Counted from the first letter of the stretch, positions 1-12,899 are shown. The stretch: 64,000 bases of DNA from Sinotaia quadrata (GCA_028829895.1 CM054179.1:40562617-40626616); one strand, 5' to 3'. Translations and numbers: made by a program. Notes: generated by a model not told the origin, from the sequence alone.

Positions 1-465
1 ATTTTTACTGAAAAGAAGAATAACTTGTACTGCTATGTAGCCCAGACCGATATTAGGACAGTTTTCATTTCTAAGTAAAAGAAGAATAACTTGTACTGCT
101 ATGTAGCCCAGACCGATATTAGGACAGTTTTCATTTCTAAGTAAAAGAAGAATAACTTGTAATGCTATGTAGCCCAGACCGATATTAGGACAGTTTTCAT
201 TTCTAAGTAAAAGAAGAATAACTTGTGCTGCTATGTAGCCCAGACCGATATTAGGACAGTTTTCATTTCTAAGTAAAAGAAGAATAACTTGTACTGCTAT
301 GTAGCCCAGACCAATATTAGGACAGTTTTCAAGTAAAAGAAGAATAACTTGTACTGCTATGTAGCCCAGACCGATATTAGGACAGTTTTCATTTCTAAGT
401 AAAAGAAGAATAACTTGTAATGCTATGTAGCCCAGACTAATATTAGGATAGTTGTCATTTCTTTT
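1..465 (+). repeat. 66-bp minisatellite, about 7 copies, at the window start
   Basis: Near-identical units contain AAGAAGAATAACTTGTACTG, CTATGTAGCCCAGACCGATA and TTAGGACAGTTTTCATTTC. One copy carries a short deletion near 330. The array may extend left of the window. Confidence 0.96.
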
Positions 466-2201
466 CAGTATTCATATTTATGTTGAGTGTTGGAGCTTTT
501 TACTTTTAAAAGCAAAACATGAGAGTTGTCACCTTTGTGAAAAAGGTTTTGTGTTAATATTTAGCTGCTGCATTCATATTTTATTACCATTGCATTTGAA
601 ATGGGGGTTTGTCTCGTGTTACACTAGTCATCTATTAGCCATTCGGTTCTTGTTTGGCTGTTGCTTATCATCAAAATTAGCCAGCCATTGATCACTTATT
701 GTAATACTTCTCCAAGATTTCAGTCATGTTCTTTCATTTTGTACAACTGGATGTTAAGTAAATTATTTATTTTTTTTGCATTTCTTTCTTTCCTATTGCT
801 AAATGCAAAATTTCATATGCTTTTTTACTTTATTCTGGTTGTTATACTTTTAGATATGGTTCATTTTTGCATTTCATAACTATCAGTACATTCCTTATAT
901 TACTGATAAAATCATTATTACTTTAAAAAATATTTAAGATAGATAAAGGTTTGTGCGTGCATGTGTCCATACTTTTACCACATACATTTCATTTTATTTT
1001 ATTGTATCATTTCATTTTATTTTATTATTTTTATTCTGTTTGTTTTCTCTGGTGTTAGGGCACCTGTAAAGGTTCATATTCGCTATTCATTATATATTAT
1101 TTTTGCAAAATAGATAATAGTATTGACCTTGTGTATGTGCATATTATGTTTGCTAGTTGATTGCATTTTCTCACATATCTATGAATCAGTAAAATTATCA
1201 CTCAACTTGTGATCTGATTGATCAAGAATATCAGTAAATGCAAGCAAGTTTTCCATTTCCTTCTTTCTTCTCCCATAGAAGAGCCAAACAGATAAAAAAC
1301 AATAATATAATAGAAGATTATGTAAAATCAGAAAATTATATAATTAAAGAGTAATAAGGATATGAAATCAAAGACTGTTAAGTATATTGTGTAATGTCAA
1401 TACATTTTACTTTTTTAGTAGTTGTGTAAGAAGAAACAGCAGACACCACAACCTGATCAGTTTTAATTTCTTAAGGCAAAAATGAATTTCAGACAAACTT
1501 TGTTATATTTTTTCTTCTCATGGCATTTTCTTAAAGAAAATTAAAGATCAAGGAAGCCGTATGTTCCTTATACCAGTCAACCAAAGTTTACTAAATTTTC
1601 CTGCTTCCATGAACTCACTAGAAATTTTCAGTAGAATAGTTTTGATCTCTTTGACTCTCATGCTGTCTGTCACTCACAAGAACATAATGACACGAGTTAC
1701 TTGACCATATTGGGTTTGGAATAGTTTTCACTTTGAATTTGTTTGAGATTACATATTCCTAGCATTATCAGGTGTCAAGTGTGAGATAGAAATTTATTTT
1801 GATATTTTAAGTCTGAATTTCACTTTGTATGAAAACCACAATGTTGAGTATAGCATTTGAGATTGCTTTCCCCACATTATTACATTGATAACTGGATTTA
1901 AGAAAATATATAATGTATGTTATTGCGTACAGATACTTTTAAGCTTTTGTTTTTTCTTCTGTCAATAAGAGCAAATGATAATTGCATGTATCAGTTACCT
2001 GCATACTTATTTTCTAATTTTAACATGTTAACTTCTTGTTGTGTAAAAGTATTGTTATTACTAAAAGAAATATTGTCTGTTATGTTCTTGAGTAAAGACA
2101 AGTGTATGTTTCTTAGGATCTTTGTAATCTAGAGCAAATGTTTGTGGAGTCTTGTTATCTAAGAGAATGAAAAATTCTAGTTTGTGTGTGTGTGTGTGAG
2201 T

Positions 2202-2257
<56 letters not shown>

Positions 2258-3800
2258 ACAGCATATGTTTAATTTAAAAGGTTTTATGAAATTTCTTGCC
2301 AATCAGATATATTTGTTTGTGTTCTGTGATGACCACCCCATACATATTTGAATTATATATCTCAATGATTGTTCCCTCAAGTAAGGTGTATATAATACCT
2401 GTAATACTGAACATCTGTGGACAATATTTTCCAATAATGTGATACATCTATTATTATTAGTGTTACTTTACCTATATGAACTGTGTGTTACAGTTTCATT
2501 TTACCACCGGTGGTACTAAGTCTGTATAGTCATTGTTTCCTAGTGTGCTACAAACACCACTAGAACCTTTCAAGGGTTTCAAAAAGTACCATAGACTTCA
2601 GAAAATAATGTCCAAAAGTCAGATAAGAATGGTATGGAAATGAAAGGAGTAGGCAAATATGTACAGTTGGAATAAATGAAAGTGAAACTGAGGATTAAAA
2701 ACATGCAATGGGAGTCTAAACTTGTAAACAATGACATACCACTATTAAAATATGAAAGGAACTTTCATTTTATTTTCTGTGTACATGAGAGAAAATGTGT
2801 TTTATGTGTGAAAATTTTTCTTAAACTTTTAATAGTTTTTACTTATATTAGAAAAAAATCATATTTGCCCTAAAATTCTCTATAATGTAAGACAGATTCT
2901 ATAAAATATATTATCTTTTACAAATGCATTAACATAAAGCCTCTGATTTGTGATTTCATTTCTATTTGCACATGGACAAAATATTACGACTCTTTTTATT
3001 GCTATTGTCAATGTGTAATTTGGTTATGCTATTTTTCAGATTTCTGTCTTTAAATAATTGACTAGAGGGAGGGACTAATAAGCTGTATCATCACATTAAA
3101 CTATTGTGTGAATTAGCAGATATCCTTTATTGGTTGAATATGATTGTGCTTCTCCTTCACAAAGTGCTAAGGTTGGATGTATAGTACACGCCCCCATTTG
3201 CAGTGTCCAGCTACTTCTCTAAATATAGTTTAAATAACATAACAATATCATAGTTTTAACACTTTTTTTCCTCAAGCTTTTGGTTATATTGGACACCTAA
3301 TTGCAATCTGAATCCTGCCAAATATAGCCATTCAAACAATTCTCATTATGAATAAATACATCAGAGTTTGGAAAACTTGGTGACCATTAACTTATTCAGT
3401 TATGTCATTGTTCAAATTCTTGCAAGTCAATAAACAAACTTTTCTAAAATTGTAGTTTCCATAAAAGTGAGGTGAATATATTCACAATTTAAAACACTTG
3501 ATTCACATAATATACTTAGAAGGAAATTGTGATATTTCAATACATATATTAGAAAAAAAATTATTATCATCAAATGGACGATGTGATCTACAGTTGTTCA
3601 CATTTAACTGTCCCGTACAGTAATAATATGTAACTTGTAAATGCACCCCTGTGTAAATTACCAAAGGACTTCTACTACTAGAATTTGAAATTCAGGAATA
3701 CTTAAAAAGCCTGCGTACTAGTTTCAAGCTTCAAAATGGGTGAGTATAAGCCTACATCGTGTGTTTTACTAGAGGAATATAGTTTGCTATTATATAACAG
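466..3800. other. AT-rich sequence with no recognisable gene
   Basis: Only short AT-driven open frames occur, without family similarity. It includes a TTTTA-rich stretch (about 985-1035) and a compound microsatellite at 2183-2254. Confidence 0.6.
2183..2254 (+). repeat. (GT)n(GAGT)n(GA)n compound microsatellite
   Basis: GT run to about 2198, a short GAGT segment, then a pure GA run. Confidence 0.97.
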
Positions 3801-3802
3801 AA

Positions 3803-4140
3803 ATATTTGCCCGTCAAATGACGGGTGGAAAATTAAATGAATGCTTTGCTAGGAACATAAATGAATTTGTTTATTGGAAGGCTTGATTATAAGTCACATT
3901 GCGAGTAAAAAAAAAATTTAAAAAATCGAGCATCATTTAACAAATGACCTTGACCGTCGTCTTTTTTTTAATGAGTACTTTGATGTCTGTTTTGTGAACG
4001 TGTCAATGCAACATAAAGCTGGCCTTGTGAAAATACCGCATCGCTAAAAAAAACAAACCTAACTCCGACGTGCTCAAAGGTCAAGGACGCTGTAGCGTTT
4101 CGCACAGAACACATAATTGGAAAACTATATATATATACAC
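3803..4140 (-). mobile_element. Helitron 3' end: decayed PIF1-like helicase C-terminus
   Basis: The minus strand at about 4090-3968 encodes LTFEHVGVRF, then VFSQGQLYVALTR, close to the C-terminal hallmark of Helitron/PIF1 helicases (VFSHGQLYVALSR). After a stop the same region gives KKDDGQGHLLNDARFF and, one frame over (about 3904-3876), FTRNVTYNQAF, like the usual helicase ending (QG.LLN...FTRNVVY). Downstream is a perfect palindrome CCCGTCAAATGACGGG (3813-3828), suiting the 3' hairpin of a Helitron. Stops and a frameshift show it is dead. The rest of the element is not seen upstream of 4140, where a tandem array begins. Confidence 0.7.
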
Positions 4141-4155
4141 TATATGGATTGCTAT

Positions 4156-4392
4156 AATCTGTCACTATAGGAATTATAGATTGCTATTATAAGTTGTTAC
4201 AATCTGTCACTATAGGAATTATAGATTGCTATTATATGTTGTTACAATCTGTCACTATAGGAATTATAGATTGCTATTTTAAGTTGTTACAATCTGTCAC
4301 TATAGGAATTATAGATTGCTATTATATGTTGTTACAATCTGTCACTATAGGAATTATAGATTGCTATTATATGTTGTTACAATCTGTCACTG
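4156..4392 (+). repeat. 45-bp minisatellite, 5 copies
   Basis: Units contain AATCTGTCACTATAGGAATT, ATAGATTGCTATTATAAGTT and GTTAC. It directly follows the helicase remnant. Confidence 0.96.
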
Positions 4393-4956
4393 ATGTGCTA
4401 CTAACCTGGGTTCTAAGATACTCCTATCCACCATCTCCCTTCTAACACCAGGGACAGCGACAACAACAACGACGAAGTCAGTAACTCCAACCACCACAGC
4501 AGTAGCCCATGGAAAATCCGACTACTACATGCCTCTACCGGCCAAACATCTAGTGCCATGGATCCACCGGCCACTTTTCATCATCACCACTCTACAACTT
4601 TTCTGTCTACCACCCTCAACTTTGTCTAGCATCATCGTCAACTTAACGATCTAAAGTCGTCTGCCACTTTACAACTTTTCTATCTACCACCCTCCACTTT
4701 GTCTAGCATCATCTTCATCTTAACCACTAAAGTCGTCTTAACCACCAGGCTCAACCACCCTATCCCCCCCACACAAACCCCCTCCCCAGCGCGAAATCGG
4801 CCCAGGCCGGAAGCGCCTTTACCCTTTCGGTGTCTTTTGCAAATGTTTGGAAATTTTTTTTTTTCCAGTGATAACTTCACACTCAACTTTAGAGTTTTTT
4901 AAAAAATAAAACTAAATTCCATATTTTACTCACACAGGAAGATAGAATAGCGCGAT
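4393..4956. other. CA/CC-rich spacer without a gene
   Basis: Imperfect ACCACC/ACAAC-rich sequence, including a roughly 80-bp internal duplication around ACAACTTTTCT and TCTACCACCCTC (about 4600 and 4670). No coding similarity was found. Confidence 0.5.
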
Positions 4957-5578
4957 AACATATCTTTGGGACATGCGATTATATGTCTATGGGACATGTG
5001 ACTTTATGTCATTGGGACATGCGATTATATGTCTATGGGACATGTGACTTTATGTCATTGGGACATGCGATTATATGTCTATGGGACATGTGACTTTATG
5101 TCATTGGGACATGCGATTATATGTCTATGGGACATGTGACTTTATGTCATTGGGACATGCGATTATATGTCTATGGGACATGTGACTTTATGTCATTGGG
5201 ACATGCGATTATATGTCTATGGGACATGTGACTTTATGTCATTGGGACATGCGATTATATGTCTATGGGACATGTGACTTTATGTCATTGGGACATTGCG
5301 ATTATATGTCTATGGGACATGTGACTTTATGTCATTGGGACATGCGATTATATGTCTATGGGACATGTGACTTTATGTCATTGGGACATGCGATTATATG
5401 TCTATGGGACATGCGATTTTATGTCATTGGGACATGCGATTATATTTCTATGGGACATGCGACTTTATGTCATTGGGACATGCGATTTTATGTCATTGGG
5501 ACATGCGATTATATGTCTATGGGACATGCGATTTTATGTCATTGGGACATGCGATTATATGTCTATGGGACATGCGGA
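4957..5578 (+). repeat. 46-bp higher-order minisatellite (two alternating 23-bp monomers)
   Basis: Monomer A is GGGACATGCGATTATATGTC plus TAT; monomer B is GGGACATGTGACTTTATGTC plus ATT. They alternate strictly through most of about 26 monomers, with hybrid monomers near the right end (5400-5570). Open frames in three phases are artefacts. Confidence 0.97.
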
Positions 5579-5780
5579 CACTCCATCCAGTACCCAGCTC
5601 ATTTGTTGCAAACAGTGAAAACACTTTTCGACAATTTAGCAAAAGTCATTTATTCAGTCATTTCATCTTTTGTGCTTTTCACCACCAAAATTTATAATTT
5701 GATAATGATTTATTTGGCATTACAGATTAATTGCATTTATATTACAGCTTAGCTTATCAGCGATATACTCCATTTTACTG

Positions 5781-6285
5781 AAACGTATATTTCCAGAATA
5801 GAGACAAAAATAGTGGAACAAAAACGTATATTTCCAGAATAGAGACAAGTGGAACAAAAACGTATATTTCCAGAATAGAGACAAGTGGAACAAAAACGTA
5901 TATTTCCAGAATAGAGACAAGTGGAACAAAAACGTATATTTCCAGAATAGAGAGGAAAATAGTGGAACAAAAACGTATATTTCCAGAATAGAGACAAGTG
6001 GAACAAAAACGTATATTTCCAGAATAGAGACAAGTGGAACAAAAACGTATATTTCCAGAATAGAGAGGAAAATAGTGGAACAAAAACGTATATTTCCAGA
6101 ATAGAGACAAGTGGAACAAAAACGTATATTTCCAGAATAGAGACAAAAATAGTGGAACAAAAACGTATATTTCCAGAATAGAGACAAAAATAGTGGAACA
6201 AAAACGTATATTTCCAGAATAGAGACAAAAATAGTGGAACAAAAACGTATATTTCCAGAATAGAGAGGAAAATAGTGGAACAAAA
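5781..6285 (+). repeat. 35/41-bp mixed-length minisatellite, 13 copies
   Basis: All copies share AACGTATATTTCCAGAATAG. They then end with a short (AGACAAGTGGAAC), a long (AGACAAAAATAGTGGAAC) or a GAGGAAAATAG variant. Confidence 0.97.
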
Positions 6286-6865
6286 ATGGTAAGCTCGATA
6301 AGTAGGAAATTTTCTTATTATTTTCTTTCATTTTTACTAATATACATAAGGGTTTTACGTCTGTTAACGTTTATTGATTTCGCACACCGGTAATCTATAG
6401 TAAGAGGAATCTATGGACGATTTGGACTGAGAAAGAAATAAGTGTTACTCTAAACAAAATGAGTGATGTCTTTCTTTAACCGATTTGAGAAGGAAATAGA
6501 TGTCGCTGTGCCTCAAAGCGATTTGAGAAGGAAATATAGTTATGTTGCTTTGTTGTATTTTGAAGTCGGTGGCAATGAATTTATAAATCTTTGGAAAGAC
6601 ATACATTTTAAAAAAGTACTTCTTTATGCTTGATAAAAATTCCACTTTAATTTTAATTGCATCAGATAATGGAGGCGGGTTATATTATAAACATGTAAAA
6701 GGAAAGCTAAGCAAATATTTTACTTAGCATAGCAACAAACACATTCTATTGGGATCGGTCACCATTCAAGCATATCATAATGAAAAGCTGGAACACCACG
6801 CTTAGTTTATGTATTTGACATTGTTGAACCCTTACCCAACTGTAAACACGCAACTATCGCCTAGC

Positions 6866-6867
6866 AT

Positions 6868-6902
<35 letters not shown>
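6866..6902 (+). repeat. (CA)n microsatellite
   Basis: Pure CA run ending in CGCGTGCG. Confidence 0.97.
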
Positions 6903-6903
<1 letters not shown>

Positions 6904-7831
6904 GTGCGATTATTTTTCCCGAGTTAACAAACACGTTGAAAGCAACAGATGGAAGCCAGATGGTTTTTGCATATACCAGTTTGTATCACGGGCAACGCAC
7001 CTAACTGGTCTTTGCGGTCTTAATGTATATTTATTTATTATCATTATTATCAAACTTATTAGTACTTCGACACTACTGTGTACTACAAAATAGGTCCAGT
7101 GCGTCCTAAAACCAATAATTCACTAATTATCCTCCTGCAATTAATAATAATGCCAGGTTCTTGGAGTTCACTCTCGCCCCTCACACGTTCTCCGTATCCA
7201 GCTTAAGAGGATTTTCCCCAAAGTATAGGTGACTGATTTTAATCTTGTAATCTGCCCTCACCCCTTAAGCCTGCATACTTTTAATTAACAAAAGTGGAAA
7301 GATGAAAATTAATACATTTTATTAATGTAAAATATTAAGAAACAACTGTCGGCGTGGTGATTCTTGCAACCTGGGTCAGTCAGGTATGTAGTGCAGGCTG
7401 TGAGCTTTGCAATTGTCAGCGTGCATCAAAGAGCTGTAGCTGGCCTCTCGGCCTGTTCTACTGTTCGTGAAGCACAAGACAATGGAGGCGAAGTAGGATG
7501 TAGGTGGCATAGATGTGGTAGATAAACTGCCGATTTTACAACACATACATATTGACATCCACTGAGCATCCTGTGAATAGTGTTCAGTATGCCAAATGCA
7601 CGCCACTCATATATGGAACAATAAGGAAAGAGATGACAAATGAACAAAGATGAAAAAAATAGAGAAGGGTGAATTAAAATAATAAACATACAAAATAATG
7701 TGTCTAAATGAATATACTTTATACATGCTAGCATAATCAACATCACAACTACCTATACTTGACTTAAATTATAAGTTCAACCTGAATGATCTTTCTTAGC
7801 AAAAGGACCTTTTTACCAGTGTTGTTCTGGG

Positions 7832-7833
<2 letters not shown>

Positions 7834-7886
<53 letters not shown>

Positions 7887-7942
7887 CGTGTATGTGTGTG
7901 TATGTATGTGTGTGTATGTATGTGTGTGTGTTTGTGTGTGTG
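7834..7942 (+). repeat. (TG)n microsatellite, imperfect on the right
   Basis: Pure TG to about 7880, then TGCG/TATG-interrupted. Confidence 0.97.
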
Positions 7943-9164
7943 CGCACTTACACTACTTCATAAATTTCTTGGAGGTACTAGTCCCGTCAAAAAGTTAAAT
8001 TCAAATCATTGTCGGTTTTGGTTGGATTTATGTTTCATTTACAATGAATTTTGTGTTTTATGAATGGAAATTAAAGAGAGACTTTTGAGTGTCATTATGA
8101 CCATTGTCAAGGGGAAGTAATTTAATTTGTCCGTGCAAATAATGTACTTCAAGAAGTTTAGAAAGCTTTAAACAGTTGACAGAATTCTTTGCCCATTAAG
8201 GTGAAAATTAATATAAATTAATTTATTCCATTATTTTCATTCTCACTTGTGAGACTTGAAAAAGGTCGTTTTAAAGACCAGCTTTGCTAAGAGAAATTTT
8301 GTGACAGAACTCGCAGATTTACTGGCAAACTATTTCACCTCGGTCTTTTTCTATAAATAGCATGCCAAGAGCCCTCCAGCCGCTCACCCCGGTTAAATTA
8401 GCCTCTGTCAATTAACAATACATTATGAAATACATGCACAATAATTTAGCTGTGATTCAAACGTCATATAAGACACGCAATTTATTTTATCGTACTCCAT
8501 TTTTTTTTTAGCAGCGTCATTACAGACTTGCCTCAGTTAAGAAAAACAATTAAATTAAAAAAAAATAAATTTACAATTAAATGGCTACAAGGGTAAAGGT
8601 TTCCCTGTCTAAAGATATACATGTACTTATTTAAGTGCATATGTGCTACTTCTACTAATAAATTTAGTTTCGTAAAGCCTAAAGTCCATTTGCTTACTGA
8701 ATATTTACTTTTTCTATGTCTTAATTTTCTATAAAGTATATGAATTGCACAAGGTTATAGAAATTAATTAAGTTTTGCCTTGTAACATCGATGTTCTAGG
8801 CACACATTATCACGTGGTCCCTAGAAATGTCGCCTTGACCTTATCAGGTCGAAGGGACGAAGCATCACGTGTCTCTAGACACTAATACAAGACCTCAAGT
8901 CTCGCTAATTAATCTCAGTGCAAGTCTCAGTACTAGTCTCAGTCACAGTTCTCTTCCTGCTGGATATTAAGATGAAATCTGTACGAATGATTTCTGTTGA
9001 AATATCTCGTCTGTAAATACTGTCAAAGTTGGCCCTCTTGTAAAGCCCACACTGCTAATCAGTAGTTATCAATTTTAAAATTCACAGTGCATATCGCAAA
9101 TTTAACGACTCGTTCATACTTCGTTTACGTATGCAGTATACTGTTATAAGTCAATGACTTGTTA

Positions 9165-9680
9165 AGGAAGTAGAGATTTTATAACTCTTTTTGACAGTGG
9201 ATCTCAGGGCGAATCGCTGACATTTTCAAGAAGTACAGATTTCTAACTCTTATGACAGTGGGTCTCAGAGGGAATTGTTGATTTTTCAAGTAGAGATTTC
9301 TAACTCTTTATTTTAATAGGTTTCAAACGAGCCGTTGGCCTTGAAAGAAGCAGAGATTTCTAACTAGTATGATAATTGGTTTCAAAGGAGCCGCTGACTG
9401 TTACAGAAGTAGATATCTATAACTCGTATGTTAGAAGGAATCGGAGAAAACTTGCATGAAAAGAAGATTGATAATTCTTGTGTTAGAAAGCTTTTCTTTT
9501 TTTAAAGCCCGTAAAGAAGTAGGGATGCAGAACTCTTACGTTCTAAAGATAGAAAAGGAAACATTTCTAAAGAAGTTGCAATTCAGATCCATCAGTCGGC
9601 CTTTTAAAGATGTAAGATTTATAACTGTTTTATTTGTAGCCTCAGATGAACCTCTGACATATATGGTGCTTTATACAAAT
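9165..9680 (+). repeat. Strongly decayed 60-65-bp tandem repeats
   Basis: AGTAGAGATTTCTAACTCTT-like segments recur at about 9170, 9230, 9290, 9350 and 9410 with GTGGGTCTCAGAG-like linkers. The 101-residue open frame at 9456 is probably accidental. Confidence 0.65.
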
Positions 9681-9992
9681 CTGTCAACTATTAGTTTATG
9701 TAAGCCTAGCTTACTGATTGCCGAGAAATTAACAAAACGGATGCTGATGTCAGCATATTAAGAGAACTTGTTTGCTGACATCGTAATATACAAGCTGTCT
9801 TTAATAGTTAGAGTTAGCATATGCCATTCCTTGTGTGCCGACAATGGCATATTCTAGAACTTTCGAAACATTTGACATCTAAAATTTTTAATCGGGTCAG
9901 ACGTATATGCTCGATTTAGACAATAATATATTAATTCGCTTTCGCCATATGTTGAATCACACAATGCTGCTCGATTAAGCTTCGACAGAGTG

Positions 9993-10158
9993 TTCTTTCT
10001 TTCTTTCTTCCCGCTTTTCTTTCTTTTTTTCCCGCATTTCTTTCTTTCTTCCTTTCCGCATTTCTTTCTTTCTTTCTTTCTTTCGTTCCGCATTTCTTTC
10101 TTCCCCCCCTCCGCATTTCTTTCTTTCTGTCTGTCTTTTTTCTTTCTTTCTGTCTTTT

Positions 10159-10222
<64 letters not shown>

Positions 10223-10225
10223 TTT

Positions 10226-10305
<80 letters not shown>

Positions 10306-10316
10306 TCCGCATTTCT
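9993..10316 (+). repeat. (CTTT)n tract with CCGCATTT interruptions
   Basis: A pure polypyrimidine CTTT run with repeated inserts of type TTCCGCATTTCTTTC. Phe/Ser/Leu-rich and Lys/Arg/Glu-rich frames are artefacts. Confidence 0.97.
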
Positions 10317-10319
10317 TTC

Positions 10320-11690
10320 TTAACTGCCATTCATGTATCTGTTAATTTATTTATTAGATCATAGTTTTCATGTCATCTAGCAATTTATCCTTCCATTTTT
10401 ATTCTATATCCCCTGATCGTATAAACATTGACCTGTTTATAGTTATTTACCTATTTTCTATCTATATCAACAGCAATCTGTCTTCGCAATCCCTATCACA
10501 TCCAGCTATCGATCTATTGAAATATCATTATATTGATCTAATATGACAGGGAACACTCCAGTCAGTTTTTAAACTGATTAGCACTCAGTTGTGTTTGATT
10601 TTATATTAAGTTGTATGTACAGCTGAAAATACTGAATAAACTGAAAAAGAGAATGAGCGGAAGGAGGGACGGACATTTGGATGGAGGGGCACTTTGAATG
10701 ATGTACGGATGGACGCACGAACATATGAATGGATGTAGAGAACGAAAGGATGGACAAATGGAAAGATAAATGACCTGGTTAATTAGCGGAAAGCTTGGTA
10801 CACGCTCCCAATTGTCACGAATGAAAGAGAAATGGCGACTGATCTTGAGTGTGCGAGGTTATGGAGTCTGGTCTAGACTTTGCCCGGCACGAAAGAATTA
10901 AAAAGGTACAAAAACGCCACTAAAAATTCTGTTTTCTGCATACTGTACATTTAGTTTTCTAAATATTTTTCTCAGGATCGTAATGAAAAGGATGAAAAAC
11001 TGCTGTATTGAGAGTAAACTCAATATCAGAAACATATGTTTTAATTTTAGCAGAGCTGAACGACATGTTATATAGCCCGACAATTATTTTTGTATGTTTT
11101 CTAAATATGTCATTTCCTTACAATTAAATTTTTTTTAATGAATTACAGACTCCAGTAAACAATCGATTAACCTGTATCAAGTTTCAGATACAATTTAGTG
11201 CGCTTTTGGCCATTCTGCGCTGACAGAAAGCCGACCTCACCTCAATCTGTAATTGGCCATCTTCTTCTGTGCAACGTGACCTTGAACGGAATTTCCGCCA
11301 ATATATGAATTCCCGTGATGACGCAATGCAGCTGTGAACAGAAACCTGCACAAACACGTACTAATTATAAGTTTGCTTGCGTGATTAAACGCGCGACAGG
11401 TAAAGACACTTATTTTTAAAAAGCGCCATAGACTCGTTTCCTCAGAAAATTTAGAGTGAAGAACAACGTGAGTACAAACAGCTGTATTTTTTTTTATTTT
11501 TTTTTTTACAGAAATAAAGCACTACTTACATTTTTAATTCACACTTTATATATAGCTTTGGTTTTAATGCTACAGTGTTCGGAGTTCTTCGTTTCGTGGT
11601 GCTATGAGCAGTTTCCCAAATGAACACTATGATTGTAGAAATGAGATGCATTCATAAACAAAATCTTGCAACCCTCTCTAAAATAGTAAC
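10320..11690. other. Unique AT-rich sequence, no gene seen
   Basis: It includes a GGAT-rich patch (10640-10760) and a more GC-balanced patch (11200-11420), without recognisable coding content. Confidence 0.5.
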
Positions 11691-12555
11691 AAGTAAGTCA
11701 CTTCATGTTCATTGCTTGTCCTCGACCAATGTTTTAAGCATGCCCTCGAATATTTTCCCAATACCCGCGACCATTTATCACTCGACCAACTATATTCAAG
11801 CAATCACTAGACCATCTATGTTCAAGCAACCAGTCGACCAACTGTGTTGAAGCAATCACTCGAACCAACTATGTTCAAGCAATCACTAGACTAACTATAT
11901 TCAAAGCAATCATTCCACCAGCTATATTCAAGCAATCACTAGACTAACTATATTCACACAATCACTTGAACCAGCTATGCTCAAGCAATCACTAGACCAA
12001 CTGTGTTCAAAGCAATCATTCCACCAGCTATATTCAAGCAATCACTAGACCAACTGTGTTCAAAGCAATCACTAGACTAACTATATTCAAGCAACCAGGT
12101 ATGTTCAAGAAATCACTGGACTAATTATGTTTTAGTAATCACTCGACAATGTTTTACCAATTAGTCGACCATTTATGTTTAAGCAATCCACCCGACAAAT
12201 AACGTTTTAGTAAATTCGTCAAATGGCACTCTACAAACAATGCTTTAGCAATCTCTCGACCAACTTGCATTTTAGCAATCACTCGACAATGTTTTAGCAG
12301 CCCCTCCAGAAACAATGTTTCAGAAGTCACCTGATCGATTTTAAACAATGTTTAGAAGTCACCCGATCGATTTTAAACAATGTTTCAGAAGTAATCGATC
12401 AATTTTAAACAATGTTTAAGAAGTCACTCGAGAAGCAATGATTTAGCAGTCCCTCCAGGAACAATGTTTTAGAAGTCACTCGATCAACATTAAACAATTT
12501 TTTTAGAAGTTATCACTTACTTTAAACAATGTTTTAGCAGTCATTTGACAAGCAA
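11690..12555 (+). repeat. Decayed about 33-bp minisatellite
   Basis: Diverged units are based on AAGCAATCACTAGACCAACT and ATGTTCA, changing to ATGTTTTAGCAGTCACTCGA toward the right. Confidence 0.85.
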
Positions 12556-12826
12556 TGAGTCAAGAACAAATCGATCAGCTATGTCTTATACGCCATGGAC
12601 CATACGTCATGGGGAAGGGAGGTAGACGCCCAAATCAATTATTTATTCATTGTTTACATCAACCGTCTAGTGTTAAGGTCACTGACCACCGCATAATACA
12701 GTCGGTATTTTTTAAAATGCTAGTGAAGAACGTAATTTATACACAACAAACAAAATCCTTGCTATACTTCTCTACACTGATTTATAATTCAAAGCTACAC
12801 TGAGACTTTTATTAATAAATCTATAT

Positions 12827-12899
12827 TGTCAATTACGCTTGCTTGCTAATGTAGGGAGCGCTTTCGGTTTCCGCCGCTTTCGCGCTGTAATGTCAATTA
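12827..12899 (-). mobile_element. 55-bp retroposed insert flanked by 9-bp TSDs
   Basis: TGTCAATTA occurs at 12827-12835 and 12891-12899. The insert (12836-12890), read on the minus strand, has a GC-rich core beginning AGCGCGAAAGCGGCGGAAAC, reaches CTCCCTACA, and ends in a tail AGCAAGCAAGCG. The same core is inserted at 33099-33152 with other TSDs and another tail. This fits a severely 5'-truncated SINE or similar retroposon. Confidence 0.65.

Larger units (their letters stand above)
6286..9165. other. AT-rich sequence without a recognisable gene
   Basis: It contains a CA microsatellite (6866-6902), a TG microsatellite (7834-7942) and an imperfect hairpin near 8830-8855. No coding similarity was seen. 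Confidence 0.55.

Noticed and set aside
5213..6331. Long open frames over 4957-6285
   Set aside because: They are repeat-driven (46-bp and 35/41-bp arrays) and open in several phases at once.
9456..9761. 101-codon open frame with normal-looking composition
   Set aside because: It starts inside a decayed tandem repeat, and no family or splice structure is recognisable.
9854..10330. Lys/Arg/Glu-rich and Phe/Leu/Ser-rich open frames of 120-160 codons
   Set aside because: They are translations of the CTTT microsatellite on either strand; the same applies at 13744-14262 and 49863-50256.
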